Below are positions 35,361 through 47,500 of a stretch of DNA of 64,000 nucleotides, one piece after another. Source of the stretch: Ectocarpus siliculosus (taxonomy: Eukaryota > Sar > Phaeophyceae > Ectocarpales > Ectocarpaceae); the NCBI GenBank assembly GCA_000310025.1, contig FN649741.1, positions 7,923,699-7,987,698 of the forward strand, written 5' to 3'. The translations under genes were made by a program, and so were the position numbers. How positions within the stretch are numbered: the first letter of the stretch is position 1; each line of letters begins with the position of its first letter. Below the pieces are notes generated by a model. The model saw only the letters and a list, made by a program, of their open reading frames with translations. It ran no database searches and was not told the origin of the DNA.

Positions 35361-36390
35361 GCTGGTTGTATCGTATGTTGTCTACGTGATGTGTATGGTG
35401 CTGCTGTGCGAGAGGATTTCAGTGATTCTGCCGAGAGCGTCGTGCCCATCGCCCAATCATCTGTCTCTGTCTTACAAAATGTCTTACAAACTCGACGGGT
35501 GATTGGTGGGAGCATCAACCCGGCTCTACCCCTCTAAAACACAGATAGAGGGCATACCATTCAGGTTGTATCATGTTAGCTTGGTTCTTGTTATGGTGGG
35601 TGTTGGTAAACACCATCATCAGTAGAGCATGGAAAGTTTCCAAATGATATACATCCAATGTGTGGTGGTTGTTGTCAACTTCCCTGGTGTTTCTCAAAGC
35701 GGTTTGTCGAGATATCTTGTCGCAGCCATGTCGTAATCACGTCGTAAAGCATCCGTCATGAAGGTCAGCAGCAGCAGCGAGTAGCAGTTGGTCTCTCCGT
35801 GTGGAGCAGTGGTGTGGACATGTTACGGAGTGGCGAAGGACACAACACGTAGAAATTACCCACCTGGATGTACAGCGATCAGCAGCGAAGACGATGTGTG
35901 TCAGCCACGAGATCAATATGGGATAGCACCTTAGCACGAAACCCGATACAGCCTTCATAGATGCAGCTGTATGATTGCTGTATGCAATGATACGTACATG
36001 CGGTGTGATATGTGACGTTTGGGAAAACGTAACATGTAGACTATGACGAGTTCTAGCGAGGAACTCACGAATGAATTAATGGTTGAGCAGAGGATTGTAA
36101 TTGTAGCGAGATCACGAGGTGTTGCGAGCCCCACCGGGTTCACTCCCCAACTATCCCTCAACATCTCACCTCTGCAAGTACGCTGAAGAAGAAAGAAAGT
36201 ATAAGTCCCAAAAGCGGCATCTAGAAACAACATCGACTTCGGTCACTGTCTCAACAGACTTCGGTCTACACAGACTTCGGTCTGCACATCACACAGACTA
36301 CTGTCTGGAACTGCACATAGGCTTAACCGCCTGCAGACACGACCCTTGGGTACAGGGCACCTCGACACTACACATTTCTATATGGATGAT

Positions 36391-36481
36391 GTTGAGAAGC
36401 ACGATGACCACTAGACTGCTAGTCAGCCTAGACTACTCGTCAGCGCTGACTAGTAGTCTAGTGGTCATCGTGCTTCTCAAC
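36391..36481. repeat. near-perfect palindromic hairpin, 37-bp stem
   Basis: Arms 36391-36427 and 36445-36481 pair with a single mismatch around a 17-nt loop; the stem begins GTTGAGAAGCACGATGACCA. It could be a miRNA-like foldback or a foldback MITE remnant. Confidence 0.85.
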
Positions 36482-36699
36482 AAAAGTCAATGCCCGTGTC
36501 CGATGTAGCTTTGCAGCCACGAACACGTCCCCCCAGGGTTGCCATCCCTGTGATCAGCGCTGTCTTGCCCGGAAATTGCATCGGTACAAGAGGTACATCG
36601 GCTTGCTTTGCGAAGTCTCATAGACTCTTTCTCCTCATACATCGGGCGCAAAGAAAGTTATGCTCAAGGGGAGAATCGAACCCCGGACACTGGCATTTT

Positions 36700-37440
36700 T
36701 TGGTGGTCGAGTAGATGATGTTGTGCGGGGGTCGGGGTCGAGAACCCTCACTCCGCGCAAAGGGGATAATCGCACCAGGTTGTGATAAATTGGTCAAGCA
36801 CCCTCGAGGCAGTTTCACAGTGCTTGCAACTGTCTCTGGAAGTGAAAGCACCAGAAAAAACAATAAAGTCATACGCAGCTGTCATCCGTACGCAAGGAAG
36901 TAAGCACACGATGCCGAACACCCTTAGCATGATGCAGCGCACCCTTCATGCGACTCGCCGAATACCTCACGGCGCTTCGCGCTTGGTGATGTGAGAGCCT
37001 GGTCCGGTGAGAACCCGGCATGCTTTGTCCCGGCTTTGTAGGGATGTGAGCGAGGTCAATGGTCTAACGACTACGACATGCACGACTACGAGTACCCCCC
37101 CCCTTTGTCCCCCCCCCTGGTGTTTGTCATCGGGGTTGGGTTTTCGTTGCTTGACAGCGATGTTGTGAGACTAGCCGATCACTTCGTGCGCTCGGCAACC
37201 AGGTTACCGCTTTTTTTTGCCTCTGTTTCTTTTTTTTTTTGCGGTGGCCACAATGGTGGCCGAGTAGATTATGTTGTACGGGGTCGAGAACCCTCACTCC
37301 GCGCAAAAGGGATGATCGCACCACGTTGTGTTAAGTTGGTCAAGCGGAAAATGAATTAAGTCTTTCGCAGCTGTCATCCGTTGCAAGGAAATAAGCACAA
37401 GATGCCGAACACCCTTAGCAGGATGCCGCGCACCCTTCCT
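36700..37440. repeat. diverged tandem duplication, about 550-bp period
   Basis: GGTCGAGAACCCTCACTCCG and the later block CAGCTGTCATCCGT ... GATGCCGAACACCCTTAGCA appear in the same order at 36.70-36.96 kb and 37.25-37.44 kb. Next to the second copy (37442-37505) a further block is the inverted counterpart of 33547-33605 (CAGGCAGATCTCCGCCCA). Confidence 0.75.
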
Positions 37441-38841
37441 ACCTACAGGTTGCAGTTGGTTTGAGGTCGTTGGGGCTCTGTGGGCGGAGATCTGCCTGGT
37501 GGAGAAAATGAGAAGTGTCTCCATCGGTAGAGCCAATGGCGTTGCTGTTTTCGAAACGTTTTCGAAAACAGTCAGTCACCTAAACAATCGATTGTCAGAA
37601 GGGGGTCGCTTACAACGGTCGAAAATATTCTTCACCGAACCCAATACTGAAAACTTGTAGTTGGGCGGGGTGAATGAGCCACGGGTTACGACTCAATACG
37701 TTGCAGTATTCTATCTGCGATGCTGTGCGAGACACGCTGCTTCCAGGCAACCACCCCGCACACGCGCGCGGGCGGAGTGGTCCGCAATCTATAATCTACG
37801 TACAATAGAAAACGTGTCCGGAGGAGTCTATGTATTCGGGCGGATCTTCAAGACTGACAGGTTGGTTCATCCGCTCCCCCGCTGAGTGTCAAATGCTGTT
37901 CTTGGATTCGGATTTGCTGTGGCCGGCGACTACAAGTACGACGCCGAAGACCTTCCTTTTTCAATCCGTCCACGCCGTCCTTTCCCGAAACGCGCAGCTC
38001 ATCTTTTCTGTCATCATGGACACGGCGTAGGAGAATGTTGGAGATGCTCTACTTGATCCTCCTGCTGGGGCTCTCCGCGTTGTTGGATACCTCCGCAGGT
38101 GGGTGGGGAGGGTTCGATCAACATTGGGGAACACCATCGATGGTGTGTAAGTAGTTCGTGTTATCGCCACGGTCATCTCGTACTATCGGTGGTCAGAACC
38201 ATACCACAGCTCTCTAACTTTGTTCCGCGACACCAATAGGGAGAAGAGCAACATTTTGATCCAAACGCTGGTACGTAAATGTTGCTTCGATGTCTTGCGT
38301 AGTAGGCAGGCAGGTGAACACCGAACAGGGGGTGGGGGTTCGCCAGCAAAACCCAGGATTTACAGCAGTGTGGCGTGTGATTACACCACGCTTGTTCACC
38401 TCTTCGAGTAGTGAGGAGCCGATCGCCCCGGTGGTTCACTTGGTGATGGCGAAACCACTATCGTGTCGGCTCCCCATCCCCTTACAGTACCCCCCTAAAG
38501 AATTTGTCGACAAGAGCGACCGACTATATTGGAAAAGGTAAGGGTAAGCTTCGTAGGCCAATTTTTGTTGCCGCAGGTGTGCTGGGTCGGCGTGAAAGAC
38601 TTTGTGAAGTGCGATATTTGTTCCTGTTTCGCAGGAGTCGATCTCACGCAGCAGAATTCGTGGAATCTCGTGATACGTCCTTGCAGCCGTCATTTGCCGA
38701 CGTTCAGATTCACATCGATACCCGCTAGTTCAACGGAACCTGTCTTGAGTTCGACCGACCCCTCAATATGGAATTTTTGTTTTTTGAGGGTTGCACGTGT
38801 GTAAAGGAAGGTGTAGTGTATTGGGCACGAACGCTATAGCC

Positions 38842-38991
38842 TCTTCATTTTGCTGACACAGCGTTGCTAGACAAGACTACTACTTTCGTTGACTTTTGTA
38901 GAAGCCTTGATTTCATAGCATCTTCATTTTGCTGACACAGCGTTGCTAGACATAGACTACTACTTTCGTTGACTTTAGAAACCTTGATTTC
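38842..38991. repeat. two-copy tandem repeat, 79-bp period
   Basis: TCTTCATTTTGCTGACACAG ... CTACTACTTTCGTTGACTTT ... CCTTGATTT is read twice in tandem with few differences. Confidence 0.9.
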
Positions 38992-40624
38992 CAAGAAATG
39001 GAAACACTTTCCACCGTTCGGAGAGATTGCCAGCTCAATATCTTCCCTGCCTGCCTGTGTTCGTGTGCTGACGTCATCGGACATTGTCCTACTTTGTTCT
39101 GTGCCTCGAACCGCCACGCCGGTATTGGTTGTGGAGGCTGCGGTCGATGGTTGATCGACTGGATAAGTTGGCTGTTCCCCCGTCAATCGGTACCAGTTTT
39201 TTCGAGCTCGATTTTTCGTTTGTCTCGTACTCGGGTGTCTCTTCTCTGTCGTGGGAACATGCCAGTACGGTGCCATGGTCCAATGGTCGATTCGGCAGTA
39301 TACAATTCTGATACGGCTGCTCCACTAGCATAGACCGTTCTGTGCCAATCTCACCATTCGCCCACTCATCTCCTCTCATCTGCCGTCTGTCCTGCGTACG
39401 CCGTTGGTTGCAGTTAATGTATGCCTGGACTCCACCGATGCCGACAGATGTCAGACTACTACTGGAACTTTGTGAGCCCCTACCGAAGTATATGTTGCTG
39501 CTCCGCACGACCCCAAATATACTTGATGGTGGCCGACAAAGCACCCGTTGATGATACTCGGCGTGGCTCGTTGCAGATCGATTGAGTTACCTTGCAGGGT
39601 GGGAATTTGCGATTTCTTCGTCAATGCTCGCTCGACCATCGGCGATGTTGAAAATCTAGCCTCCGGTACCCGTTGGTAGGCAACGGTTGGGCAGTATTTT
39701 GAGTTCAGGGTATTTGGCAAGGTAGTCATTCCCGCACGCTCATGCGCTTTCTGTGGATCAACGAGGCCGCACCTCACACAGAGCAAAACTTGACCCGCCG
39801 TTTGGTGTGTGCGGTTATATCCCAGGAGCCTTAGTTCGTGCGGCATAACAGATGCCGATTTCGACGACCTAGCGTCATGCTTGGAAGCTGCTGGACCAGA
39901 AACAATCACATCTCTGTGAGTGCATCAATATGCCATGATTTACGATATGGTGGGTGGGATTTGACCAAATGCTGGACACATTTGTTCGACGTGGCCTTTG
40001 CAAGGTGCTGTACTGTACATCCGCCAAGTCGGCTTGAAGCGCATGTGATGAATGAGCTACTGTACCGTACGCCCCGTTTGGTTCTTCGTGCGTGCAATCC
40101 TCCCATCCCCGCAGATGTTGTGTCGTTGTGTAGTATGGGGTTTTGTGGGGAAAGCTGAGAGGCCGGGTCCTTGTTGATGTGCTCTTTGTTTTGGGGTGTT
40201 CCCCCTTTCCTTGTCGTTTCTGTGGGAGTCTGGAGTTCTCGGTCGTGTGGACGGACGTGTCTCGTGTGTTGGCAAGGTTGGCCGTTGTCCAGATCTTGCC
40301 TCGTACCAGTGACAGATTTTTCCTGTGAAAACTCATAGTGTAAAAGGAAAACACTATTTATACAATGGAACGACACACGTTTGCTACCAGCGTACATTGC
40401 GCAACATGTCATGGGCCACGGATGTCCGGTGGTCTGTTCTTGGATGTGGTGTCCCGCTACGCAGAGTTCGCAACATGCTGTGTGTTCTCGTCTTGTTACC
40501 CACGAACGAACGCAGACTGCTATCCTGCAGACGCGACGTCGAAATATTTTACTCTTCGCGTGTTGCGTACACTCTGTGCCACCTCCATAGGCCTTTGATG
40601 CAACCTGTATGTACTCTATACCAA

Positions 40625-40775
40625 TGATATCGCGAATAGTGCGCCTTCCCGCACTATTGATGGTACTGAGAACCCTGAATAGTGCGTCTTCCCGCGCTAT
40701 TCAGGTCCAAAATCATATAGTGCGGGTGAAAGCGCTTGGCACATATCCGCACTGTAGAGGGAACCCCACTGTATA
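40625..40775. mobile_element. MITE-like block with AATAGTGCG palindromes
   Basis: AATAGTGCGCCTTCCCGCAC and AATAGTGCGTCTTCCCGCGC, each followed by TATT, form short inverted repeats. The block ends GAGGGAACCCCACTGTAT, like the GGGACCTCCACTGTA end of the element at 13.17-13.36 kb. Probably a related non-autonomous element, sitting just upstream of the first LRR-exon unit. Confidence 0.4.
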
Positions 40776-41454
40776 CCAATCGTGCCATGAATGATTAAGC
40801 CCCAACGACCGCGCCGGAAAGCAGTTGGTACGAATTTCGATGTAGAACATGTGAGGGTGCCCAAGACCAGCTCCAACCTACCCATCGTAGTCTCGCTGTG
40901 GTTTTCCCGTCTACCCCCAGCCGCAGCACTGCCTCGAAGCTTGCATGGGTTGTCTGTGAAACATACGAGTAGGTCAATTTCGGCTTGAATGTGCGTTCGT
41001 TCGGCAATTTTGCCGGTACATCCATCGTGTGTAAGCATTTGTTGAGGTGATCGAGAGGAGGAGGCGATCTCGGCGTGGCTAGAACCGCGAGCATCGTACT
41101 TCTACTGCGGAACGGCATAGATTGTCGTTTCCTGGTAATGGCGGTAGACCGTTTACATGGTGGTGCCCTCACGGGCCTGATATTCTAGTCGCCCATCCGA
41201 TCCGCGGTGTACGCAATGCAACCCTGGAACGAGTTACGACTGACAACATCGCCCTCAGCTGTAGCGGGAATGATTGTCCCCAGGTATTCACACGGAGGCG
41301 AGAACCGTGACTTTGCTAGTAGCACAGAACACCGTCTGTGCATGTTTTGGTGGGCTTGTCGCACCTTGTAGATGACTGTGTGAGGTAGCAAGCACTGATT
41401 CCTAGGTAACGTGTGTTCTCTGCTCCGCTCGTGGCCTTCCCTCGACATCCACAG

Positions 41455-41526
41455 GTACCTGAATGACAACGAGCTCACCACCTTGTCTGAGGGAACCTTC
41501 GGGGGTCTTACGGCCTTGGAAACACT
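41455..41526 (+). CDS. LRR exon 1 (type A)
   Basis: A 72-bp, phase 2-2 exon encoding YLNDNELTTLSEGTFGGL then TALET, with the Leu codon split across the junction. The acceptor ends CACAG and the donor is GTAAGT. It is the only repeat with Ser in place of the Pro of the LPEG motif. Confidence 0.85.
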
Positions 41527-44500
41527 GTAAGTACTGTAGCTGTTCGACGGTAGGATACTTCCCGTAGCCTGCGATGAAGAACACAAAGACCACAGACCAA
41601 TCGTGCCCCTGAACCATTAAGCCCATAGAGCGCGTCAGAACGAAGCTGGTAGGAATTTCGGTGTAAAACAGGTGGAGGTGGCCAAGACCAACTCCAACCT
41701 ACGTACCGTAGTCTCACTGTCCGTCTACCCCCAGCCGCGGTACTGCCTCGAAGCTTGCATGGGTTTGTCTGTGAAACACACGAGTCGGTCAATTTCGATC
41801 TGATTGTGCGTTCAGTCGGACATTTTGTGGGTGCATCCATCGGACGTATGCATTTGTTGAGGTGATCGAGAGAAGGAGGCGATCTCCGCATGGCTAGAAA
41901 CGCGAGTACCTAAAGATCGTCCTTCCACTACGTGACGAGATAGATTGCCGTTTCCTGGCAATGGCCGTAGACCATTTAAATTGTGGTGCCCTCACAGGCC
42001 TCACATCCTATTCCCTTATCCGATCCGCGGTGTGCGCAATGCAACCCTGGAACGGGTTACGACTGACAACGTCGCCCTCAGCTGTAGCGGGAATGGTGTG
42101 ATTGTATCCAGGGAAGCACGCTGCTGCGTAGTCACGTTGCTAGCAGTACAGAACACCGTCTGTGCACGCTGGCAGGCTAGCCGCGCCTTGCAAATCACCA
42201 TGTCCGGCAGCAACAACTGATTCCTAGCTCATGTGTATTGTCTGCTCCGCTCGTGGCCTTCCCTCGACACCCGAAGGCACCTGTATTCCAACGGACTCAC
42301 GACCTTACCTGAGGGAATCTTTCATAATACAACGGGTCTACAAACACTGTAAGTAGTTGTTCGACATGGTTATCGGTAGGATGCGCTTCCGCATCGGGTC
42401 AGCCTGCCTAACCCTAACCAAAGGCCACAGACCAATCGTTCCCCTGAACCATTAAGCCCCAACGACCGCGCCGAAAGGCAACTGGTGGGAGTTTCAGTGT
42501 AGAACAGTTTGGGGTGCTCAAGACCAGCTCTCAACCTACGCACCGTAGTCTCGCTGCCGTCATGGTGTCAGCCTCTAACCGCTGCACTGTCTGGAAGCTT
42601 GCATGGGTTTGTCTGTGAAACACACGAGTCTCGGTCAATTTCGATCTGATTGTGCGTTCATTCGGACATATTGCGGGTAGATCCATCGGATGTATGCATT
42701 TGTTGAGGTGATCGAGAGAAGGAGGCGATATCGACGTGGCTAGAAACGGGAGCACCCAAGGATCGTACTTGTACTGCGAAACTGTGTACATTGTCGTTTC
42801 CTGGCAATGGCGGTAGACCTTTTACATGTTGGTGTCCTCACGGGCCTCGTATCCTAATCTCTTATCCAATCCGCGGTGTGTGCAATGCAACCCTGGAACG
42901 GGTGACGACGGCTAACTCAGCAGCTGTAACGGGAATATGGCAGGATTGGTATGATCGTACCCAGGGAATCACGCGGCGGCGTAGAATCCGTGACTTTGGG
43001 AATGCCACAGAATGCCGTCTGTGCATGTTGGTGGGCTCGCCGCGCCTTGCAAATCCCCATGTCCGGCAGCAAGCACAGGTTCCTAACTCACGTGCGTTCT
43101 CTGCTCCGCTCGTTGCCTTCCCTTGACACCCGAAGGTACCTGGCTGAGAACGAGCTCACCACCTTACCTGAGGGAATCTTCGGGGGTCTGGCGGCCTTGG
43201 GAACACTGTAAGTAGTTGTTCGACATGATTGTCGGTACTTGTAGGATGTTTTTCCGCATACGGTGAGCCTGCGATGGACAACACAACGCCCACTGACCAA
43301 TCGTGCCCATAAATCATTAAGCCCCAACGACCACCCCGGAAAGCAACTGGTAGGAATTTTGGTATTGAACAGGTGGGGGTGCCCAAGACCAGCTCCAACC
43401 TACGCACCGTAGTCTCGCTGCGGTTATCGCGTCCACCCCCCACTGCTGCACCGTCTCGAAGCTTACGTTGAAATGGTTGTGTCTGCCAATCACACGATTC
43501 CATCAACTTCGATCTGCATATGCGTTCATTCGGCCATTTAGCCGGTAAATCCATCGCATGTATGCATTTGTTGAGGTTATCGAGAGAAGGAGGTGATCTC
43601 GAGCACCCAAAGATCGTACTACATATCGGGATCCGTTTCCTGGCATTGGCCGTAGACCTTTTACATGGTGGTGCCCTCATTGGCCTCATATCGTAATCCC
43701 TTATCCGATCCGCGATGTACGCATTGCAACCCTAGAACGGGTTGCGACGGCCAACTCAGTCGCCTCAGCTGTACATTAGTGGGAATATGGCAGGATTGGT
43801 ATGATTGTATCCGTGACTTTGCTAGTGCCACAGAACGCTTTCTGTGTCTGTTGGTGGGCTCGCCGCGCCTTGTAAATCACCATGTCCGGCAGCAACAACT
43901 GATTCCTAGCTCATGTGTAATGTCTGCTCCGCTCGTGGCCTTCCCTCGACACCCGAAGGCACATGTATTCCAACGGACTCACGACCTTGCCTGAGGGAAT
44001 CTTTCATCATGCAACGGGTCTTCAAACACTGTAAGTAGTTGTTCGACATGATTGTCGGTAAGACTTTTTCCCGCATCGGGATAGCCTGCGATGGACAACA
44101 CAACGACCACAGACCAATCGTTCCCCCTGAACCATTAAGGCCCAAGGACCGCGCCAGAAAGCAGCTTGTAATGCTTTCGGTGTAGAACATGTGGGTTAAT
44201 TCAAGACCAGCTCCAACCTACGCACGGTAGTCTCGCTCCGGTTATGGTGTCTGCCCCCAGCTGCTGCACTGTCTCGAAGCTTGGGTCGGGACGATTGTCA
44301 TACAGACGGTTTGGTCAAATTCGGCCATTGTGCGGGTAGATCCATCGGATGTATGCAGCTGTTGAGGTGGTCGAGAGGAGGAGGCGATCTCGGCGTGGCG
44401 AGAAACGCAAGTACCCAAGCATCACCATCGCCACGGGGTAGGTCATTGTTTTTTGGAATTGACGGTAGGCCTTTCACATAGTAGTGCCCTCACGGTCCCA

Positions 44501-47500
44501 TTTTCAATTCTCTTATCCGATCCGTCGTGTACGCAACGGTAAACGGGTTCGGACGTCCAACTCAGTCACCTCAGCTGCAGCGGGAACAAGGCAGGATTAG
44601 TATGATTCTATCCTGGTCGTCGCGCGGCGGCGGTCCGTGACTTTGCTAGTCCCACAGAAGCCGACTGTGCATGTTGGTGGGCTGGCCGCGCCCCGTAGAA
44701 CACCATGTGAGGCAGCAAGCACTGGTTCCCAACTCATGTGTGTTCTCTGCTCCGCTCGTGGCCTTCCCTCGACATCCACAGGTACCTGTCTGAGAACGAG
44801 CTCACGACCCTGCCCGAGGGAATCTTCGGGAGTCTTACGGCCGTGGAAATTCTGTAAGTAGATGTTCGACATGGGGACAGGTAGGGAATTTTCGGCATCG
44901 GGTTAGCTTGTGATGGAGAACACACAACACCACAGACCAATCGTTCCCATGAACCATTAAGCCCCAACGAGCGCGCCGGAATGCAATTCGTAGGAGTTTC
45001 GGTGTAGTACAGGTGGGCGTGCCCAAGACCAGCTCCAACCTACGCACCGTAGTCTCTCTGCGGTCATCGCCTCTACCCCCAGCCGCTGCACTGTCTCGAA
45101 ACTTGAGGTTGGATGGGTTTGTCTGTCAAGTACACGAATCGGTCAATTTCGATTTGAATGTGCGTCAATTCGGCCATTTTGCTGGTGTATCCATCGGATG
45201 TAAGCATTTGTTGAGGTGATCGAGAGGTAGAAGCGATCTCAGTGTGGCTAGAAACGCGAGTACTCAAGCGTCGCTATGCATAGCGGGATAGGTCGTTGTT
45301 TTTGGATTTGACGGTAGACCTTTCACATACTAGTGCCCTGCCTCATATGTGAGCCTGCGCACTGCTCTGTGGTTACGGGCGTGATGGTATGTGTCTATCG
45401 TGAGCGAGAGAGAGGCCATATGCGCATGTCCAACAAGTGTTTTGAGGGATTCTGGGCGGTGCCATAGTGCTAGCAGCGATATAGAAGTATACTGTAGAAG
45501 TCGGCGGGGCTTGGTAATTTCCTAAATGGTCTATGTACTGTATCCAGTACGCCCGTCAACGGAAACGGGCAATGTAGTATCCTTCGGAGAACCCCCGAAC
45601 CATGAGACACCACCCTCCAAAGAATTCTCGCTGGTGCATCACAAATTGCATACCTTTCGAACGCCTTATCTTTAGAAGCGCCCGGGGGGTTAATGGTCGA
45701 ATGTTGGGCGGGTGACCAGACGTTAACTCCGAACAGCCGTCCCTGTGGAGATATTTGAGCGTGCTTCCATTCACTAGGGCACAGCCATGTTGACATGCCG
45801 GCGAGCCCTAGGCCTACAGGGCCCCGCAACTCCCTAATAGTCAGATCACACGGATTCCGACCCCCCGAGGCCTCGTGTATCATACCCACCACGGCGTACA
45901 CCTATCAGATCTTACATAGGCAACGGTTTCCTCTCCCCTGGGCTGGGGTTGGGGCACCACTATGTTTGGTGGTTTACCAAAAACATTATGAAAATTTGCC
46001 TTTTCGTCCCGAAATGCGGTAAAACGTGTGTGAGGCAAATTGGACAAACACCAACACCCCTGAACACTCCATTTTTTTCTTTACACCTGGGAACGTTGAA
46101 CCCCGTGGGCTCTATTTTGGTGTGGAAAGATACCCCTCTAATTTCGATGTCACGCCGGGCTTTTTTTCCCCGTGACATTTATCTTCTCACTGCGGGGGGT
46201 GCTCAAGTGATACTCCGGTACCGGTCGTACGGCAAGTATATGGTCGCTGTGTATGCAGTGGGCTGGATCTATCATCGGCTCCGCGTGTCCGAAAAATAAT
46301 TTGGCTGGTCATCACGCGGCGGAAAAGAGACGCCGTTACTCTACCAAAGCATTCGAACTTCGTCAACGCAATGGCAAATGGTTGTTCATGGCTAACTTGT
46401 CCTTGCCTTGCTCCGCCCATGGCCTCCACTTGACACTCGAAGGTCGCTGGCCAACAATGACCTCACCACGCTGCCGGAGGGAGTATTCCAGGGTCTCTCG
46501 GACCTGACAACACTGTAAGTGGCTACGATGCTTTTCCGCATGGGCTCAGCCTGTGCTACAGAAATGAAATCACCAAACGTTTTCCCGGTTTGCTCGGGAG
46601 ATGCTAGGGAGAGTATCATTGCACTTGAAGCGCTACTGTCCAAGTCGGCGAGAGTTTGGTACTTTTAAATCAGCCCCCTTGCTCTAACCTGGCGCCAAAG
46701 ATGGTACCCAGCGCACCTGGAACGGGTAGCTGAGAAGTTCGGACGCTCTTCGGTGCTGAAATGATTGATCGTTGGCACGGTTGGTTGAAAATGGTCCTCT
46801 TACGAATTTCCTCAACTTCGTACTCTAGTCTCGTGCAGATACTCTACGGTCTACCGTGCAACCACATCACAGTTTGTTGTTTTCGTCTTTCCGTCTTCCG
46901 TGCGCAATTGGGAGATTCGAGGCCAGGTAGCTAAACGTGCTGGGAACGAGGTTCATTTTGTGGTCCACAGGATACATAGCCCGGGCACGACCTTTGGTAT
47001 CGGTTGTATGCTCGTCGTTGTTGCTGACGGCGTACGTGCTTAATGCACTGAGCCCTGTCTGCATTCGGCATGAGATCACACCCATACTTGTGCTTTCCTT
47101 ATCTCAGTGTTTCGCATATGGCCTCAACATGCAGGTTCTCTTGTAGACCCTTTGATGCTTACGTAAAAACGAACACCCGCAAATCCTGGAAATGTGGTAC
47201 TAAGTACTTCGTAGGGAATCATTGTACACCTTGGCCCAAGGTAGCGTGCAATATCCAGTTTATTGTTGTTTTCTTTCGAATTGCTTCATTATTTTTCTTC
47301 GGGTTCTAGGCCACATGTTGGGAAGCGAGACACACGGAACGCCCATCGTCTCACCAGCCACATTAAATTAACTAATACGAGGCGCCAGGTTTCCGAACAA
47401 TTAACGAAACTACAAATCCGAAACTGATCACCAACACACCATATTTTATTCTGTCTGTTCGACGAATATGCTTTCCTCTTCCCGACATGGCAAGCCTTTT

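Larger units (their letters stand above)
34981..40789. other. stretch between the gap and the LRR array, no gene recognised
   Basis: This should contain the 5' exons of the receptor gene (signal peptide and N-terminal cap), but none could be identified with confidence. Visible content is a two-copy duplication at 35.04-35.36 kb, a palindromic hairpin at 36.39-36.48 kb, a two-copy duplication at 36.70-37.44 kb, a two-copy 79-bp repeat at 38.84-38.99 kb and a MITE-like block near 40.63 kb. Confidence 0.4.
40790..45330 (+). repeat. tandem array of about 822-bp units, each carrying one LRR exon
   Basis: The ATTAAGCCC anchor recurs at 40794, 41616, 42452, 43316, 44134 and 44956, a period of 818-864 bp. 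Each complete unit has the same order: the anchor, a GACCAGCTCCAACCTACG block, a TGCATTTGTTGAGGT-like block, a pyrimidine-rich acceptor (CGACATCCACAG or CGACACCCGAAG) and one 72-bp exon. Exon types alternate, so the ancestral amplification unit was probably a 1.65-kb pair. The sixth unit breaks off near 45330 before its exon. Confidence 0.9.

Noticed and set aside
36655-36700. tRNA T-arm-like sequence on the minus strand (GGGGTTCGATTCTCCCC)
   Set aside because: No matching D-arm, anticodon arm or acceptor stem could be placed upstream.
39451-39909. 152-residue minus frame with a CVRCG zinc-finger-like motif
   Set aside because: Only one Cys pair, no second pair at a sensible distance, and no splice or homology support.
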